Below are positions 40,824 through 52,690 of a DNA stretch of 64,000 nucleotides, one piece after another; the stretch's first letter is position 1, and the number at the start of each line of letters is the position of its first letter. The stretch comes from Ailurus styani (taxonomy: Eukaryota; Chordata; Mammalia; Carnivora; Ailuridae), in assembly GCA_002007465.1 (NCBI GenBank), contig LNAC01000757.1, positions 188,281 through 252,280 on the forward strand, in the 5' to 3' direction. The translations under genes were made by a program, and so were the position numbers. The notes under the pieces were generated by a model. The model was not told where the DNA came from. It made no database searches and worked only from the letters and a program-made list of their open reading frames with translations.

Positions 40824-41233
40824 CTTTTCTTTTTCTTTTCTTTTCTTTTCTTTCCTTTCATTTTCTTTTTTTTTTTTAAGATTTTATTTATTTATTTGAT
40901 ACAGAGAGAGAGATTACAAGTAGGCAGAGAGGCAGGCAGAGAGAGAGGAAGAAGCAGGCTCCCTGCGGAGCAGAGAGCCCAATGTGGGCCTCGATCCCAG
41001 GACGCTGAGATCATGACCTGTGCCGAAGGCAGGGGCTTTAACCCACTGAGCCACCCAGGCGCCCTTTCCTTTCATTTTCTTTCCTCTCCTTCCCTTTCCT
41101 TCTCTTCCCTTCCTTTCCCTTTCCTTCCCTTCCCTTTCCTTTCCCTTTCTTTCTTTTCTTTTCTTTCCTTTCCTTTCTTTTCTTTTCTTTTTTCTTTTCT
41201 TTTTTTTCTTTTCTTTTCTTTTCTTTCTTTCCT

Positions 41234-41277
<44 letters not shown>

Positions 41278-41310
41278 TTTCATTTCTTTTTTTCTTTCTT
41301 TCTTTTTGTC
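40824..41310. repeat. Long polypyrimidine tract, (TTTTC)n/(CTTT)n, split by a SINE
   Basis: 40829-40867 and 41065-41308 are almost pure C/T on the plus strand; the second part is over 240 bp with only a few purines. It gives long artefactual Lys/Glu/Arg or Ser/Phe open frames, which are not genes. Confidence 0.93.
40868..41064 (-). mobile_element. CAN-SINE (young) in polypyrimidine tract
   Basis: Antisense copy ending GAGCCACCCAGGCGCCC. TSD is part of the tract itself: TTTCCTTTCATTTTCTT at 40851-40867 and 41065-41081. Confidence 0.92.
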
Positions 41311-41579
41311 CATTCAGTCACCCTATGTCTTTGGATTGGGGCATTTAGTCCATTCACATTCAAAGTAATTGATAGGGATGTACTTATTGCCATTTTGTTA
41401 TTGTTTTATAGTTGCTTTTATAGTCCCTCACTGCTTCTTTCTTTTCCACTCTCTTCCCTTGTGGTTTTATAACTTTCTTTAGTGATATGCTTATATTCCT
41501 TTCTTAATATTTTACTTATGATTATGGTCTTTCCTTTCCACTCAAAGAATCCCCCTTAACATTTCTTATAAGCCTTCTT

Positions 41580-41757
41580 TTTTTTTTTTAATTTATTTAT
41601 TTGACAGAGAGATAACACAGTAGGTGGCAGCCAGAGGGAGAGGGAGAAGCAGGCTCTCTACGAAACAAGGAGCCTGATGTGGGACTCAATCCCAGGACCC
41701 TGGGATCATGACCTGAGCCAAAGGCAGTGGCTTAACTGACTGAGACACCCAGGAGCC
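41580..41757 (-). mobile_element. CAN-SINE (old)
   Basis: Antisense copy ending GAGACACCCAGGAGCC. TSD TATAAGCCTTCTT / TATAAGCCTTGTT. Confidence 0.88.
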
Positions 41758-42149
41758 TATAAGCCTTGTTTAATGGTGATGAATTCCTTCAACTTTTGTT
41801 TGTCTGAGGAAATCTGTCTGTCCTATTCTGAGTAATAGCCTTGCTGGATAGAGTATTCCTGGCTGTAGTTTTTTTTGCCCACCCCCAGCCCCCACAGTAC
41901 ATTGAATGTATCATGCCACTCTCTTCTGGCCTGCAAAATTTCTACTGAAAAAAAATCAGCTGATAGCCTTAAGGGTTTCCCTTGTATATAACTGTTTTCT
42001 CTTTCTGCTTTTAAAACTCTCTTTATCACTACATTTTGCCTTTTTAATTATTTTGTGTTTTTGTATGGACCTCCTTTAGGTTGAAATGTTGAGGGTCGCT
42101 ATGTCTCCTGGATCTACAATTCTGTTTCCTTTCCCTGATTTGTGAAGTT

Positions 42150-42640
42150 TTCAACTCTTACTTCTTCAAATAAATTATCTGCCCCCTTTTATCTCTCTTC
42201 TTCTTCTGGGATTCCTATAAAACAAATGTTATTATGCTTGATTGTGTTACCGAGTTCCCTTAACCTATTCTCATTTTCTATTATTTGTTTTTCTTTTTCT
42301 TGTTCCATTTGGTTGCTTTCCATTACTCTGTCTTCCAGCTTACTGATCTATTCTGTTTCGTCTAGTCTTCTATTTATTCTCTGTAGTGTATCTTTAATTT
42401 CAGTTTTTGAGTTCTTCATCTCTGATGGGTTCTTTTTTAGATTTTCTATTTCTTTGTTAAGAGTCTCACTGAGATCCTCCATTCTTTTCTCAAGTCCAGT
42501 GAGTATCTTTATGACCACTATTTTGAATTCTCTATCTGATATATTACTTATCTCCATTTCATTTAGCTCTTTTACTGTGATTTTTGTCCTGTTCTTTCAT
42601 TTGGGACATATTCTTCTGTCTTCTCATTTTGTCTAACTCT
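42150..42640 (-). pseudogene. L1 ORF1 relic (coiled-coil part)
   Basis: The 69-codon open stretch at 42348-42557 is charged and heptad-like (LEKRMEDLSETLNKEIENLK), as in the ORF1p coiled coil. Broken on both sides. Confidence 0.75.
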
Positions 42641-44059
42641 CTGTGTTTGTTTCTATGTATTAGGGTATTAGGAAAGTCAGTTATGTCTCCAGATCTTGAA
42701 AGTAGTGGCCTTATGAACAAGAGGTCCTTTAGTGCCCTGTAATGCAATGACCCCTGTGCACTAGAGCCTAGTGCTTCAGGGGTGTCTCCTAAGAGTGTTG
42801 CATGCACCCTAGTTATGGTTGAGCCACATTTGCCTTCAGTCCAATAACCCATAATAGCCTTCTTTGCCTCTTATGGGTAGAGTTTGGTCCCTGTGCTGTT
42901 AAGTGGTCAGTATGGGGCCACCTTGGGCTTGAGTTTAGTCAGACCAGTTGCCTGCCCTCAGCTTATTTGCCAGAACTGCATTACACAGAAATGCAGGGTA
43001 CTACCCCAGGGTTTTGTTAGTTGGTAGAGCCTGCAGTTAGACAAGATGTCTGCCCCCAGACTGTCTGTTGGGGTTGCAGTGGCCCTGAACTACTGTGCTC
43101 ACTCCTTGTGCTGTGTCCTCTAAGGTTTTTGTTGGTGGGAAGTCCTGCAGTCAAATCAGATGTCTGCCCCCAGCCCATTACGGTGGCTGAAGTCAAACTG
43201 ATGTTTGTGGTTATCTTTCCCTATCTCCAGGGAAGAATCGCCTTCAGAATGGTGCCGGCCACTGAGGGGGTTGCTTGCACACTTGTGCTGGCTTTGGATG
43301 GACTCCTGCCAAGGAGGGGTTGGATAGGGTGGGTTCACAGGCTATTACCAAGCTAGATGATAAATGTTTGGGCTGGTTCTCACGGGTTCCTGCAGGTGTT
43401 TGGGTAACCTGGGTGCAAGGAGAGAGAAATGGCACCAGCTTTTTGTCTTTGGAAAAGTCCTGCAAAGATGCCTGCCCTTTCTGCATGTGCTCCGAGACCA
43501 GCAAATAAATCACTCCTGTATACCCCAGGTGCCTCTCAAACTGCTGCTTCTATGCTGTATCTTGGTGGGGTTGTTTGTTATGCTATCTCTTTAAGAGCAG
43601 AAACTCAGTTTCCGGTTGCCCTTCAACTTTCCAGAGCTGAGCCTGCTGATTTTAAAGTTCCTGGTGTTAAGACACATAGGGTATAAAAACTTAGAAGGTT
43701 AAGCCCCTTTAGTTTTCAAAGCCAAATATTATGGAATTGGTCTTTCCAATGTGAGTTTCCCATGCCTGGGGTGCCTGGGGTGGGGTTTGCTGCTCTCTCT
43801 TCTCTATACCAGCAATGTCCCTCCCTTATGAGATCAGTTTCCTGAGTCAGTTTTGTTTCTGACCATGTCTCTAGCCTTCCTACTATTCTTTTTCTTTCCT
43901 TCCCACTATTCTTAATGTGGCCTTCTCTCTATGGTTAACCATGGAGAATCTATTCTGCCAGACTTCAGGTCATTTTTTACACTGATATGGGTGTTATCTA
44001 GGTGTATCCATAGAATGAGGTGAGCCTAGGATCCTCCTACTCCCCCATCTTTTCCCAGA

Positions 44060-44588
44060 TTCTTGCATTTTTTATACTTAACAATATGTCATGGACAATT
44101 TTCCCATGTTGATTTGTATAGTTTGACTTTATTATTTTCTTTTGCTTAAGTATTTGAAAGCAGAGTCGTCATTTCACCCTTACTTTATTACACATCTCTA
44201 AAAAGAGGGACAAAGATCTTATCTTAGCTATACTTGTGATCATTAATTATCACACCTTCAAAATTAATAATTATTACTTGATGTTATCTAATGCCCAGCC
44301 TATATTCAAGTTTTTCCAATTATACTATCTCCCAATTACAGTACAGCTTTTTTATAACATCCAAATAAGTTTTGCATACTGCCCTTGATTGTTGTCTGTT
44401 ACATCTCTTCAGTTTACTTCTCCTTTTCATCTTTATTTTTCACATCACTGGCTTGTTAAAAAAAGGGTCAGTTTGTACTGCACCAAGCCCCACATTTTGA
44501 ATTTACCTCTTTGTTTATTCATAAGGTAATTTAATTTGTCCTTTTTCATATTTCCTGCAGACTGGAAATTACTTCTAAACATTTGATT
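44060..44588 (-). repeat. Probable old L1M antisense fragments
   Basis: AATATGTCATGGACAATTTT, CCCATGTTGATTTGTATAGT resemble the antisense 3' region of old L1M elements. The rest (44170-44588) is AT-rich without a clear assignment. Confidence 0.35.
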
Positions 44589-44589
44589 A

Positions 44590-44781
44590 GGGCACCTGGG
44601 TGGCTCAGTTGGTTAAGTAATTGCCTTTGGCTTGGGTTGTGATCCTGGAGTACTGGGATCGAGTCCCACATGGGGCTCCCTGCTCAGCGGGAGTCCGCTT
44701 CTCCCTCTGACCTCTCCCCTCTCATGTTCTCTATCCCTTTCATTCTCTCTCACAAATAAACAAAATCTTTTAAAAAAATAA
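44590..44781 (+). mobile_element. CAN-SINE (old)
   Basis: Sense copy from GGCACCTGGGTGGCTCAGTT to AAATCTTTTAAAAAAAT. TSD AAACATTTGATT at about 44577 and 44781. Confidence 0.88.
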
Positions 44782-45229
44782 ACATTTGATTGCACTTAGG
44801 TTTCCCTTTCTTTTGCAATAACACCACACATGGCTTTGCATCAGGTGTATAATGTCCGATTGACCTGATTTTAGTGAATCTCCAATCAATGCATTCAGCT
44901 ATTGATAGTTTTATTCTCCCATTGTGAAATTGCCATGAACCTTCCAACTAATGGTTTCATCCATTTTTGTCTACTGTCTGAAGTAAGGATTATATTAGAG
45001 GTTGCAAATTGGTGATTTTTCTAATTCCATCATTTGTTTCTATTTATTAGATGGAATTATTATGTAATGAAGAAGTATACTTCATCAACTAGAGATAATT
45101 GCTTATTCTGAAATACAGTTTGCAAAGAAATGACAATTTATTATTTCCATTTAATTGCCAATTTTCAGACAGATAAATTTATGTCTCAGTAAAGAATTTT
45201 CCCCCTTCTCTTTGTGTTGAGTATCATGA

Positions 45230-45722
45230 TGGTGAACAGAATAATGACCCCATAAAGATGTCCATGTTCTAATCCCCAGAACTTATGATGATGTTACCTT
45301 ATATGGCAAAAAGAGACTTTGCATATGTGACTAAATTAAGAATCTTGAGGTGGGAAGACTATCCTAGATTATCTGGGTGAATGCAGTGTAGTCACAATGG
45401 TCCATATAAGAGGGAGGCAAGAGGGTTAGAGGCAGAGAAGGAGACATGATGATGGAAGCAGGTGTCAGAGATAGAGAAATATGGAGATAATACTCTCTTG
45501 CCTTTAAAGATGAAGGAAGGAAACATGAGCCCAAGAACACAGGCAGCTTCTCAAAGCTGCAAAAAGCAAGGAAATGGATTATCCCTTACAGCCACCAGAA
45601 GGTACATAACCTTGTTGACATCTTGATTTTAGGACTTACCTGTAAGATAATAAACTTGTATTGTTTTAAGCCACAGAATTTGTGGTAATTTGTTGTAATT
45701 CAGCAGTAATAGGAAACCAATA
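45230..45722 (+). repeat. MaLR/MLT1-like solo LTR relic
   Basis: Order: GACTTTGCATATGTGACTAA, GATTATCTGGGTGAATGCAG, ACATCTTGATTTTAGGACTT, AATAAACTTGTATTGTTTTA then GCCACAGAATTTGTGG. Opposite orientation to the copy at 24.1 kb. Confidence 0.55.
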
Positions 45723-45753
45723 AAATTTGTACTTTTTATCAATTATTGCTTTT

Positions 45754-45915
45754 TAAAAAAGATTTTGTTTATTTATTTGACAGAGAGAGACACAGGGAGA
45801 GAGGGAACACACGCAGGGGGAGTGGGAGAGGGAGAAGCAGACTTCCCACTGAGCAGGGAGCCCAATGCCAGGCTTGATCCCAGGACCCTTAATAATTGAG
45901 CCACCCAGGCACCCC
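45754..45915 (-). mobile_element. CAN-SINE (internally deleted)
   Basis: Antisense copy; about 30 bp of the tRNA-like part is missing between GGACCC and AATAATTGAGCCACC. TSD TCAATTATTGCTTTT is exact (45739-45753, 45916-45930). Confidence 0.9.
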
Positions 45916-45930
45916 TCAATTATTGCTTTT

Positions 45931-46780
45931 AATCAATTGCATGATTATTTTAATCACTATGCTTGATGTCATTGTCCTATCTTTTGTCAGTGGGATGGCT
46001 TTCCATTGTGTTATGTGGCCTTTTGACATGGCCCTGTTTTGAGAACATCTGCACTTTCAGTGCTACAGAGATCCTATTTCATTTTGAATATCCCCGGCCC
46101 CAGAACCGGGATGAGTAAGCCCTGATTACTTTTAGTGGAAAGTAGTATTAAGAGACTAGAATTTAGGAACTCGTGGTACTTGTTGCCACCGTGTTATCAT
46201 TGCTTCCAGACTTGTTCAAAGGACAGAATATAGAATTGGAATTTTGTTTTCAGAAAATAATATTCTTCATGGTTTATTATTGAATATATATTCTTTTTGA
46301 ACGAAATTTAGGCAATACAGTTATGTATCGGGAATTTATAAAATCACCAAAAATATTTGGTTATTAATGGAAATACATATTTTTGAAATAAGTTAATATT
46401 GGTATTTCCATGTCTAATTTACTACTATCTGGCCTTTACTTAAATTCTTTGATTTTATACTTGTAACTTTTCTTTATACATGGAAATTTTTGGTTCCTAA
46501 GAGTATCAGCATAATTACTCGTTTGCTTTATCCTATTATGTATACTATAGTTCCAAGAAGGCTATTAGATATGGCTTAAGATATCTTTGTAGTCTATTTG
46601 CCCTTAGAATATTCTAGTAAGATTGTACAATCAAAATACTAAGTTAGGCCAGTAATTTGATATGAATTGATGTCTTCATTCCCATGTTCAAGTTTTAGGG
46701 GTTCTCTTTAAGTTTGTTTTTTTTTTGTAAGTATATAAAACCTTTATATGACTTCAAAGTCAAAACTTATGTTGATTAAC
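45931..46780. other. Unannotated intergenic stretch
   Basis: Very AT-rich; possibly decayed L1, but I see no firm signal. Confidence 0.4.
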
Positions 46781-46789
46781 CTGATGTTT

Positions 46790-47080
46790 AAATCATTTTT
46801 TATTTTTGCTAACTTATTTTTGAGATAGATTCCTGGAAGTGTAATTGTTGGTGCAAAGGCAAATGCCTAAGTAATTCTGCTAGACATTCCTAAATTTCCC
46901 TTCACAAAAGTAGTGCCAGTTTGCATTGCTACCAACAAAGTATGAAAGTGCTGTTTCCCCATAGCTTTGTCAAAGAAGTACCTTGATAAACTTTTGGTTT
47001 AATGTGTGAAAAATGCTATCTCCTTGTAGTTGTTGCATTTCTCTTATAATTATCCGTGTATAATGTTACTAACTTCTTGT
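46790..47080 (-). repeat. Old L1M 3' fragment
   Basis: Antisense order AATTGTTGGTGCAAAGGCAA, AGTGCCAGTTTGCATTGCTA, GAAAAATGCTATCTCCTTGT follows the old L1M 3' UTR. Confidence 0.5.
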
Positions 47081-47302
47081 GGTATTGAAAGAGAGGAGCA
47101 CGATGTTACTATATGAAACCAATGAAGGTGAGCCCTGAATTAACTCCTATGATAATCAAAACTATGGAATTAGCAGCATATTTCTAGAGAAATTCTTATA
47201 TAGTTAGAAAATTATTGTTCTGAAAATAAGTGTTTTAATTTTTCTTATATGCATTGTGGAAAGTTATAATTCCCATTTTTTTTGTACATACAGAATAATT
47301 TT

Positions 47303-47505
47303 GGGCGCCTGGGTGGCTCAGTGGGTTAAAGCCGCTGCCTTCAGCTCAGGTCATGATCTCAGGGTCCTGGGATCGAGGCCCACATCGGGCTCTCTGCTCA
47401 GCGGGGAGCCTGCTTCCTCCTCTCTCTGCCTGCCTCTCTGCCTACTTGTAATCTCTCTCTCTGTGTCAAATGAATAAATAAAATCTTTAAAAAAAAAAAA
47501 AAAAA
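47303..47505 (+). mobile_element. CAN-SINE (young)
   Basis: Near-consensus sense copy from GGGCGCCTGGGTGGCTCAG to an 18-A tail; exact TSD AGAATAATTTT (47292-47302, 47506-47516). Confidence 0.95.
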
Positions 47506-47519
47506 AGAATAATTTTAAA

Positions 47520-48235
47520 AACACCTTATATAACATTTTAAATTTGGTATTTTAACTGATCATTCTTAAGTGAATTTTTATTTTTAATCTTTGTAAGACC
47601 ATAATTACTGTGCCTTTATTGCTGGCACACTTGCAAATTGTTCAAAAAAGCGCTTTTAGGTTGTATTTATATATCTTCATTTGCATTGAAATATTTGATT
47701 TGAAAATTTGAAAGGAATCTTTGCTTCTTACAGAAAAAAATCTACCATTTACTTGCTTTTCTGTGAATTAGTACTTACTCTAAAGTATATTGTTCAAATA
47801 TCTCATAAATAATTATATATTAAGAAAATGATATCATATTTGTTTGTGTTATTATGACTAGACCTTATCATGAGAGGAGATATTTCTAATGTTGTTAAAA
47901 ATTTCTAGCTGTAGCAAAAATTACCACAAATCTGATTTGACTTACTTGTGTTTCTACTTGTGCTGATACAGCTAGAGATTATTTCTTTCATCTGCTATTG
48001 TTGATCTCTTTGTTCAAATAATGTTGGGAAAGTAATAAAATCAAGCCTTTTTTTCAAGTTGCTGATATGTTAGTTAATGTAGATAGCATTATTGACTGAA
48101 AGATGTTCAGATGATTGGGACTTTTAAATAAATAGCCAGGCTTTGAACCAAGTATCTAGGAAAGGAGTCACAAAAGTATTTATTGTCTTTTAGAACAGAA
48201 GAGAGCCAGATAGAGGGGGAAAACAGGTGCTTAAA
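47520..48235. other. Unannotated intergenic stretch
   Basis: AT-rich, non-coding, nothing recognised. Confidence 0.5.
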
Positions 48236-48239
48236 TGAA

Positions 48240-48710
48240 ATATGGGAAATTGCTCTGGTTATCTTTTTCTATTTAACATACAAACTCGAAACACAGTGGC
48301 TTCAAATGCAGCTTATGATTATCTCACTCAGTCCTATGTGTTTCCTGATCTCCTGGGTTGTAGTCTATGGATGCTGGGGATGGAGTCATTGAAAGTGGGA
48401 CTGCTGGAAATCCAGGATAGCTCTCTGATATGACTGGCAATAGATGCTGACTGTAGTCTGAGAGCCCCACTGGGGCCATGGAATGAAGAGCCATTCCATG
48501 TAGCTTTGGCTTTGTGTGCAGAGCATCGGGCAGGCCCAATTAATGGTTACATCTGAAACTGGCACAGACTGACTTCTCCTGATTTCACTTAGTCCAAGCA
48601 GTCATAAAAAAAAAAAAAAACATTTAGATTCAACAGGGTGGAGAAATAAATACTTCTTGATGGCGGAGTACAAAGCCACATCATAAAAGAGCATGTATAA
48701 TGGGAAATAT
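48240..48710 (-). repeat. Ancient dispersed repeat (unnamed)
   Basis: AACACAGTGGCTTCAAATGC near the start and AGGGTGGAGAAATAAATACT near the end recall an old LTR family I know by sight but cannot name. Confidence 0.35.
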
Positions 48711-48747
48711 AGTTGAAGCAATCTTTGGAAAACACAATCTGCTCCAT

Positions 48748-48758
48748 TATTATTATTA

Positions 48759-48793
<35 letters not shown>

Positions 48794-48801
48794 TATTATT
48801 T
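48748..48801. repeat. (ATT)n/(ATC)n microsatellite
   Basis: TATTATTATTAATTATTATT followed by (ATC ATT)n. Confidence 0.95.
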
Positions 48802-49230
48802 AATGTGCAATCAAACTGACACCATGAATTATCCATCTGAGACTAAGAAAAGTCCCTTTTACTCGTTTTCATACTATTACAGATAGTAGAGGTTTAATTT
48901 TTTATTGTTATCACCTAAGGGTTAAAATCAAATTCCCTGCTGAGGGTTTTTTCTTTGGGTTCTGACTTTTCTCTTTATTTTATGAAATCCATTATCTGAC
49001 TTGGCCAATGTAATCAGTACAAATATTCAATTCTAGTGCATAAGATGAACTTTGCTGGCTTGTTAAGGAATTTTATGGTAGAATCTATATGAAATTGATC
49101 TCATGATCCTTACTTATTCTGGGACAGGTTAAAAGTATAAAAGGATTTTTTCAGGGTATTTATTATCCACTGTATCTATAATGTGAAAATGACTCCTTTT
49201 GGCATGATCTTTGGGTTTACAGTTCTTGCT
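48802..49230. other. Unannotated intergenic stretch
   Basis: Nothing recognised. Confidence 0.5.
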
Positions 49231-49234
49231 GGGC

Positions 49235-49480
49235 ATTATAATATGATAATAATTGCTGATATTTGTGGAATGTTTATATTATTCCAGGCACTATGCTTAG
49301 TTCTTTAAATACATTTTATTTTATGATATATGTTATCATAGATGGGAAAACTAAGGCTTAGTAGAGTAAAATCCTTTGACCTGAAACACATAGCTTGGAA
49401 AAAACAGAGTTGGAATTAGAATCTAAGTATTTCATATGAGAACCCAATGGCTTCATACTCAGTCCACTTTAGTTACTGAG
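49235..49480 (+). repeat. MIR SINE
   Basis: ATTCCAGGCACTATGCTTAG, then GATGGGAAAACTAAGGCTTA and GAGTTGGAATTAGAATCTAA, in MIR order. Confidence 0.65.
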
Positions 49481-50139
49481 TTAGACTAAGCCAAAGAAAT
49501 CTGGTCTGGATTTGAAAACTAGACAAATGATTTACTCTGTGAAAATGACCAGTGTAACCTCTTCCTAATGCTTGGCACATACCAGCATGCACCTATACAT
49601 ATCTGCAAGAACTGAGCAGCTGCCCTTAGTGACTAAGTTGACACATCCACCCTACTTTTGTAATAGGGGGAATTGTTCAGATTCTTGGCCTAAAGAGATG
49701 TCAGGGAAATAAATGAGCATTAGATTTAAAAAAAAAAAAAAGAGCAGACTGTTCCACAAACTGTTTTTGTATGTATGATATCAGTTCTCTGTCTAGCATG
49801 CCTCTTTGTAATATGACTCAGTTTTGCAAATAGCAGTAGCCAGTGCTAAATTTTCCCGGCTGCCTGAAGTCTTGTTAAGAGCTGACTATACTATTTCACC
49901 TTTATACCCCTTGCAGCAAGTAAAAGAGAATTCTATCATAAACTTGAGATGAATAATTAAAAAGTGACCAGTGCCTATGATAGGCCTCAGTCCTGCAGAG
50001 ACTTGAGAACTGAGCTAAATGAGGAAATTATAGCTGCTACCTGGGTCACTTCTTCATCTGATCACCAGCCTTTGTTTTTCTTTTCTTGGATATGGTCAAA
50101 GGATATTGACAACTATGTACATAGGTGAAACCCATCTTT
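49481..50139. other. Unannotated intergenic stretch
   Basis: Nothing recognised apart from a 15-A run near 49728. Confidence 0.5.
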
Positions 50140-50590
50140 GCTGTACTAGTTAGGCTTCTGTCAGGAAATAGATGAAACACAAAGATATCAGCAGTATTTA
50201 TAGAGGTGTGGCTTGCATGTGGAGGAGATACTGAGATAATTCAGCACTCTATGGCTACACCACTCCTTGGTCTACATAGGTGAGAAGAGAGGAGTTGGAT
50301 GGAAAGGGCTTCCTGGCAGGGGCTGCTACATGGGGTAGAAAGAGCCAGGCAGCCAGCCCAAGGCCAAACTGAAAGGAGGAAGCCTAAAGACTAACACACC
50401 AACCTTGCTTTCTTATTTCCTTGATCTTTTGCTGGGGGCTTTCCATTGATTGGCCCAACTGGAAGCAACAGTGCAGGGTATCCTGATGATGAGTCCAAAC
50501 AGATGAGCCTCTGTGGCCTCAGGCAGAGTAGGTGATCAAGGGGAGAGAGGATCTGGAAAGGGAAATGGAAAATAACCATCACATTTTCAG
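50140..50590 (-). repeat. Ancient dispersed repeat (unnamed)
   Basis: TCCATTGATTGGCCCAACTG, GAAGCAACAGTGCAGGGTAT and GAGAGGATCTGGAAAGGGAA are in the order of an old repeat I know by sight but cannot name. Confidence 0.35.
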
Positions 50591-50827
50591 ATTCTTATGA
50601 TAATTCTCTCATGTAAAATGCCTTTTTAATGAAAAGTAGTAAATTTCTTGTAAGCAGAGGATAATTGGGATAGTTGCTTTCATTTTGGGAAACCCATAAG
50701 GGAAGAATGAACCCATATTATCAAGAGGGATTTAGATTTTTAACTGCGGGGCCATGAACAGATATAAATTCTAATTGTTAGGATCCTTTTGTTTCAAGGT
50801 GCAGAAATTATTCCTGACTAAAAGCAA

Positions 50828-50911
50828 AATAATAATAATAATAGTAGTGTAAATAATAATAATAATAATAATAAGGAATTTTTTAAATGTATATACAGTA
50901 ATGCTGAAGAA
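50828..50911 (+). repeat. (AAT)n run plus 45-bp unit, copy 1
   Basis: (AAT)n followed by AAGGAATTTTTTAAATGTAT and ATACAGTAATGCTGAAGAA. The same arrangement recurs at 51711-51791. Confidence 0.8.
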
Positions 50912-51138
50912 TAAGTCTGAGAGATGTTGGCTTCAGGAGCAAAACTATTCAATGGCCTTGTCTATGAGTCATCACTGGAATATCTAAATTTTGGTTTTTT
51001 GTTCTTATGTCATTCCAGTGAAGATGCAAAAACCCAGATGAGTCTGATTGGCATAGCTTTGATCACAAACCTTAATTTACAGGTCTATATTCATAGCCCT
51101 CAAGGGAGGAAACACATTCCACAATGGGTGCAATTTTT

Positions 51139-51345
51139 TTTTTTTTTTTTAAAGATTTTATTTATTCATTTGACACAGAGAGAGAGATTACAAGTAGGCA
51201 GAGAGGCAGGCAGAGAGAGAGGAGAGAGGAGGAAGCAGGCTCCCTGCTGAGCAGAGAGCCCGATGTGGGCCTCGATCCCAGGACCCTGGGATCATGACCT
51301 GAGCCGAAGGCAGCGGCTTTAACCCACTGAGCCACCCAGGCGCCC
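51139..51345 (-). mobile_element. CAN-SINE (young)
   Basis: Near-consensus antisense copy ending GAGCCACCCAGGCGCCC; exact 16-bp TSD AATGGGTGCAATTTTT (51123-51138, 51346-51361). Confidence 0.95.
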
Positions 51346-51670
51346 AATGGGTGCAATTTTTAATAGAGGAATCAATGCTCCATCAAAGCAAATGGAGCCA
51401 AAACTGGGACTGGCCCAATAAAGACTACCTAAGAAGAGAATACTTCTTAGAGTGTACTCTAAGTACTCTTAAGAGAATACTGATAGATTGCTGTTAAGAT
51501 AACAGAGGCAATGAAAGTGTATAGCACTTGGTGGAGAATCGTGTACCCATGACTTTCAACAGCAATAACATTTGTTTTTCCATGCTTATCACTTCCTGTG
51601 ACTAGATTATTACCAAGGAATAGAAGGTAGTGGGGCAAGTGATGCTGGTAGCAATGTGATACTACAAACA

Positions 51671-51701
<31 letters not shown>

Positions 51702-51791
51702 GTATTAATAATAATAATAATAATATAATAATAATAATATTATAATAATAATAAGGATTTTTTAAAATGTATATGCAGTAATGCTGAAGAA
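51671..51791. repeat. (ATT)n/(AAT)n inverted run plus 45-bp unit, copy 2
   Basis: About 35 bp of (TTA)n runs directly into about 50 bp of (AAT)n, so it can fold on itself; then AAGGATTTTTTAAAATGTAT and ATGCAGTAATGCTGAAGAA, matching 50873-50911. Confidence 0.8.
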
Positions 51792-52174
51792 GTTAAAAAT
51801 AAAAGGTTGGGGTGAAGTGGCCAGTGATTATCATCTTCAGTAAAATGCAGACAGTATGGCTGTGTTGCATCACAAAAATTGTAAAATCATAAATTAACTT
51901 CAGTGGAATACTGGAATTAATAGAAGGTTCAAGTTGTTCAGTGAATTAGCTTTTGCCTCTCAATCTAAGGAAGAAGCAATTCAAGCAAAGTAAGAGTCAA
52001 ACCCAAAAGGTAAGAATCAGAGTACTAGTTCTTAGAATTTGCAACTGTAAAAGGCATTTTTGTGAACATGTATCCAATCTTCTCCTTTTAATTGGGAGCT
52101 TTATTTTTAGGATAGGAACTTGTTTTTTATGTGTGGAAATATTGAGATCAGTTGATTAAAAATTAGATTTCAAA

Positions 52175-52320
52175 GCTCAACTCCGTGAGGTAGCTACTAT
52201 TATTAGCCTTGTTGTATAAATAGGGAAATTGAGACATAGAAGTTCATACGTATGTATGTAACAGAGCTAAGCTTTGAACCCAGACAGTCTGATTCAGAAT
52301 CCATGTGCTTAACCCTGATG
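52175..52320 (+). repeat. MIR SINE (3' part)
   Basis: GTGAGGTAGCTACTATTATT, AATAGGGAAATTGAGACATA, TTGAACCCAGACAGTCTGAT: MIR order. Confidence 0.65.
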
Positions 52321-52349
52321 GAGTATTTCTTTTTGATGAAGTTTTATAA

Positions 52350-52690
52350 TAAAAGTGAGGTTCAGTGGGGTGGAATCCAGAGCAGATGACCAGGAAAGAA
52401 TTCTTGAATGTCTTTGGTGCAAAATGGTGGTTTATTAAAGCATGGGGCAGGACCCTTGGGCAGGAAGAGCTGCTGTACCAGGGCTGTGAGGGGAGGCTGA
52501 TTATAATACTATGGGGTTGGGGGAGGTAAGGAAAAGGGAGGGTATGAAAGAACTTTCATATGCTAAAGAGGACCTACAGGATACCTAAGGCCTTGCCATT
52601 GTCAAGTTAAGGTTGTTTTCCTTTTAGTAAGCCATTAATAGTAAGATAGTTGAGAGCTTTTTAGAGGAATGTTACATTCCTGCTATCACA
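52350..52690 (-). repeat. ERV1-type LTR
   Basis: On the minus strand it starts TGATAGCAGGAATGTAACAT at about 52690, carries a poly(A) signal in CTTTAATAAACCACCATTTT (about 52430) and ends near 52350. The layout is that of a class I LTR. The sequence upstream on the minus strand (to 53060) looks retroviral, so this is probably a 3' LTR. Confidence 0.6.

Larger units (their letters stand above)
36510..44060 (-). mobile_element. Long, near full-length L1 (old carnivore type), decayed
   Basis: Read on the minus strand: a 5' UTR-like GC-richer part (about 42760-44060), ORF1 relic (about 42150-42640), an inter-ORF region (about 41340-42130), ORF2 relics (about 37000-41350) and a 3' UTR ending near 36510-36560. 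It is interrupted by SINEs at 39588-39985 (double), 40868-41064 and 41580-41757 and by an expanded pyrimidine tract. Many stops and frameshifts make it inactive. Boundaries are approximate; I saw no clear TSD. Confidence 0.8.

Noticed and set aside
40821..41348. 175-codon Phe/Ser/Leu-rich frame and the opposite Lys/Glu-rich 91-codon frame
   Set aside because: Both are translations of a polypyrimidine tract and a SINE, not proteins.
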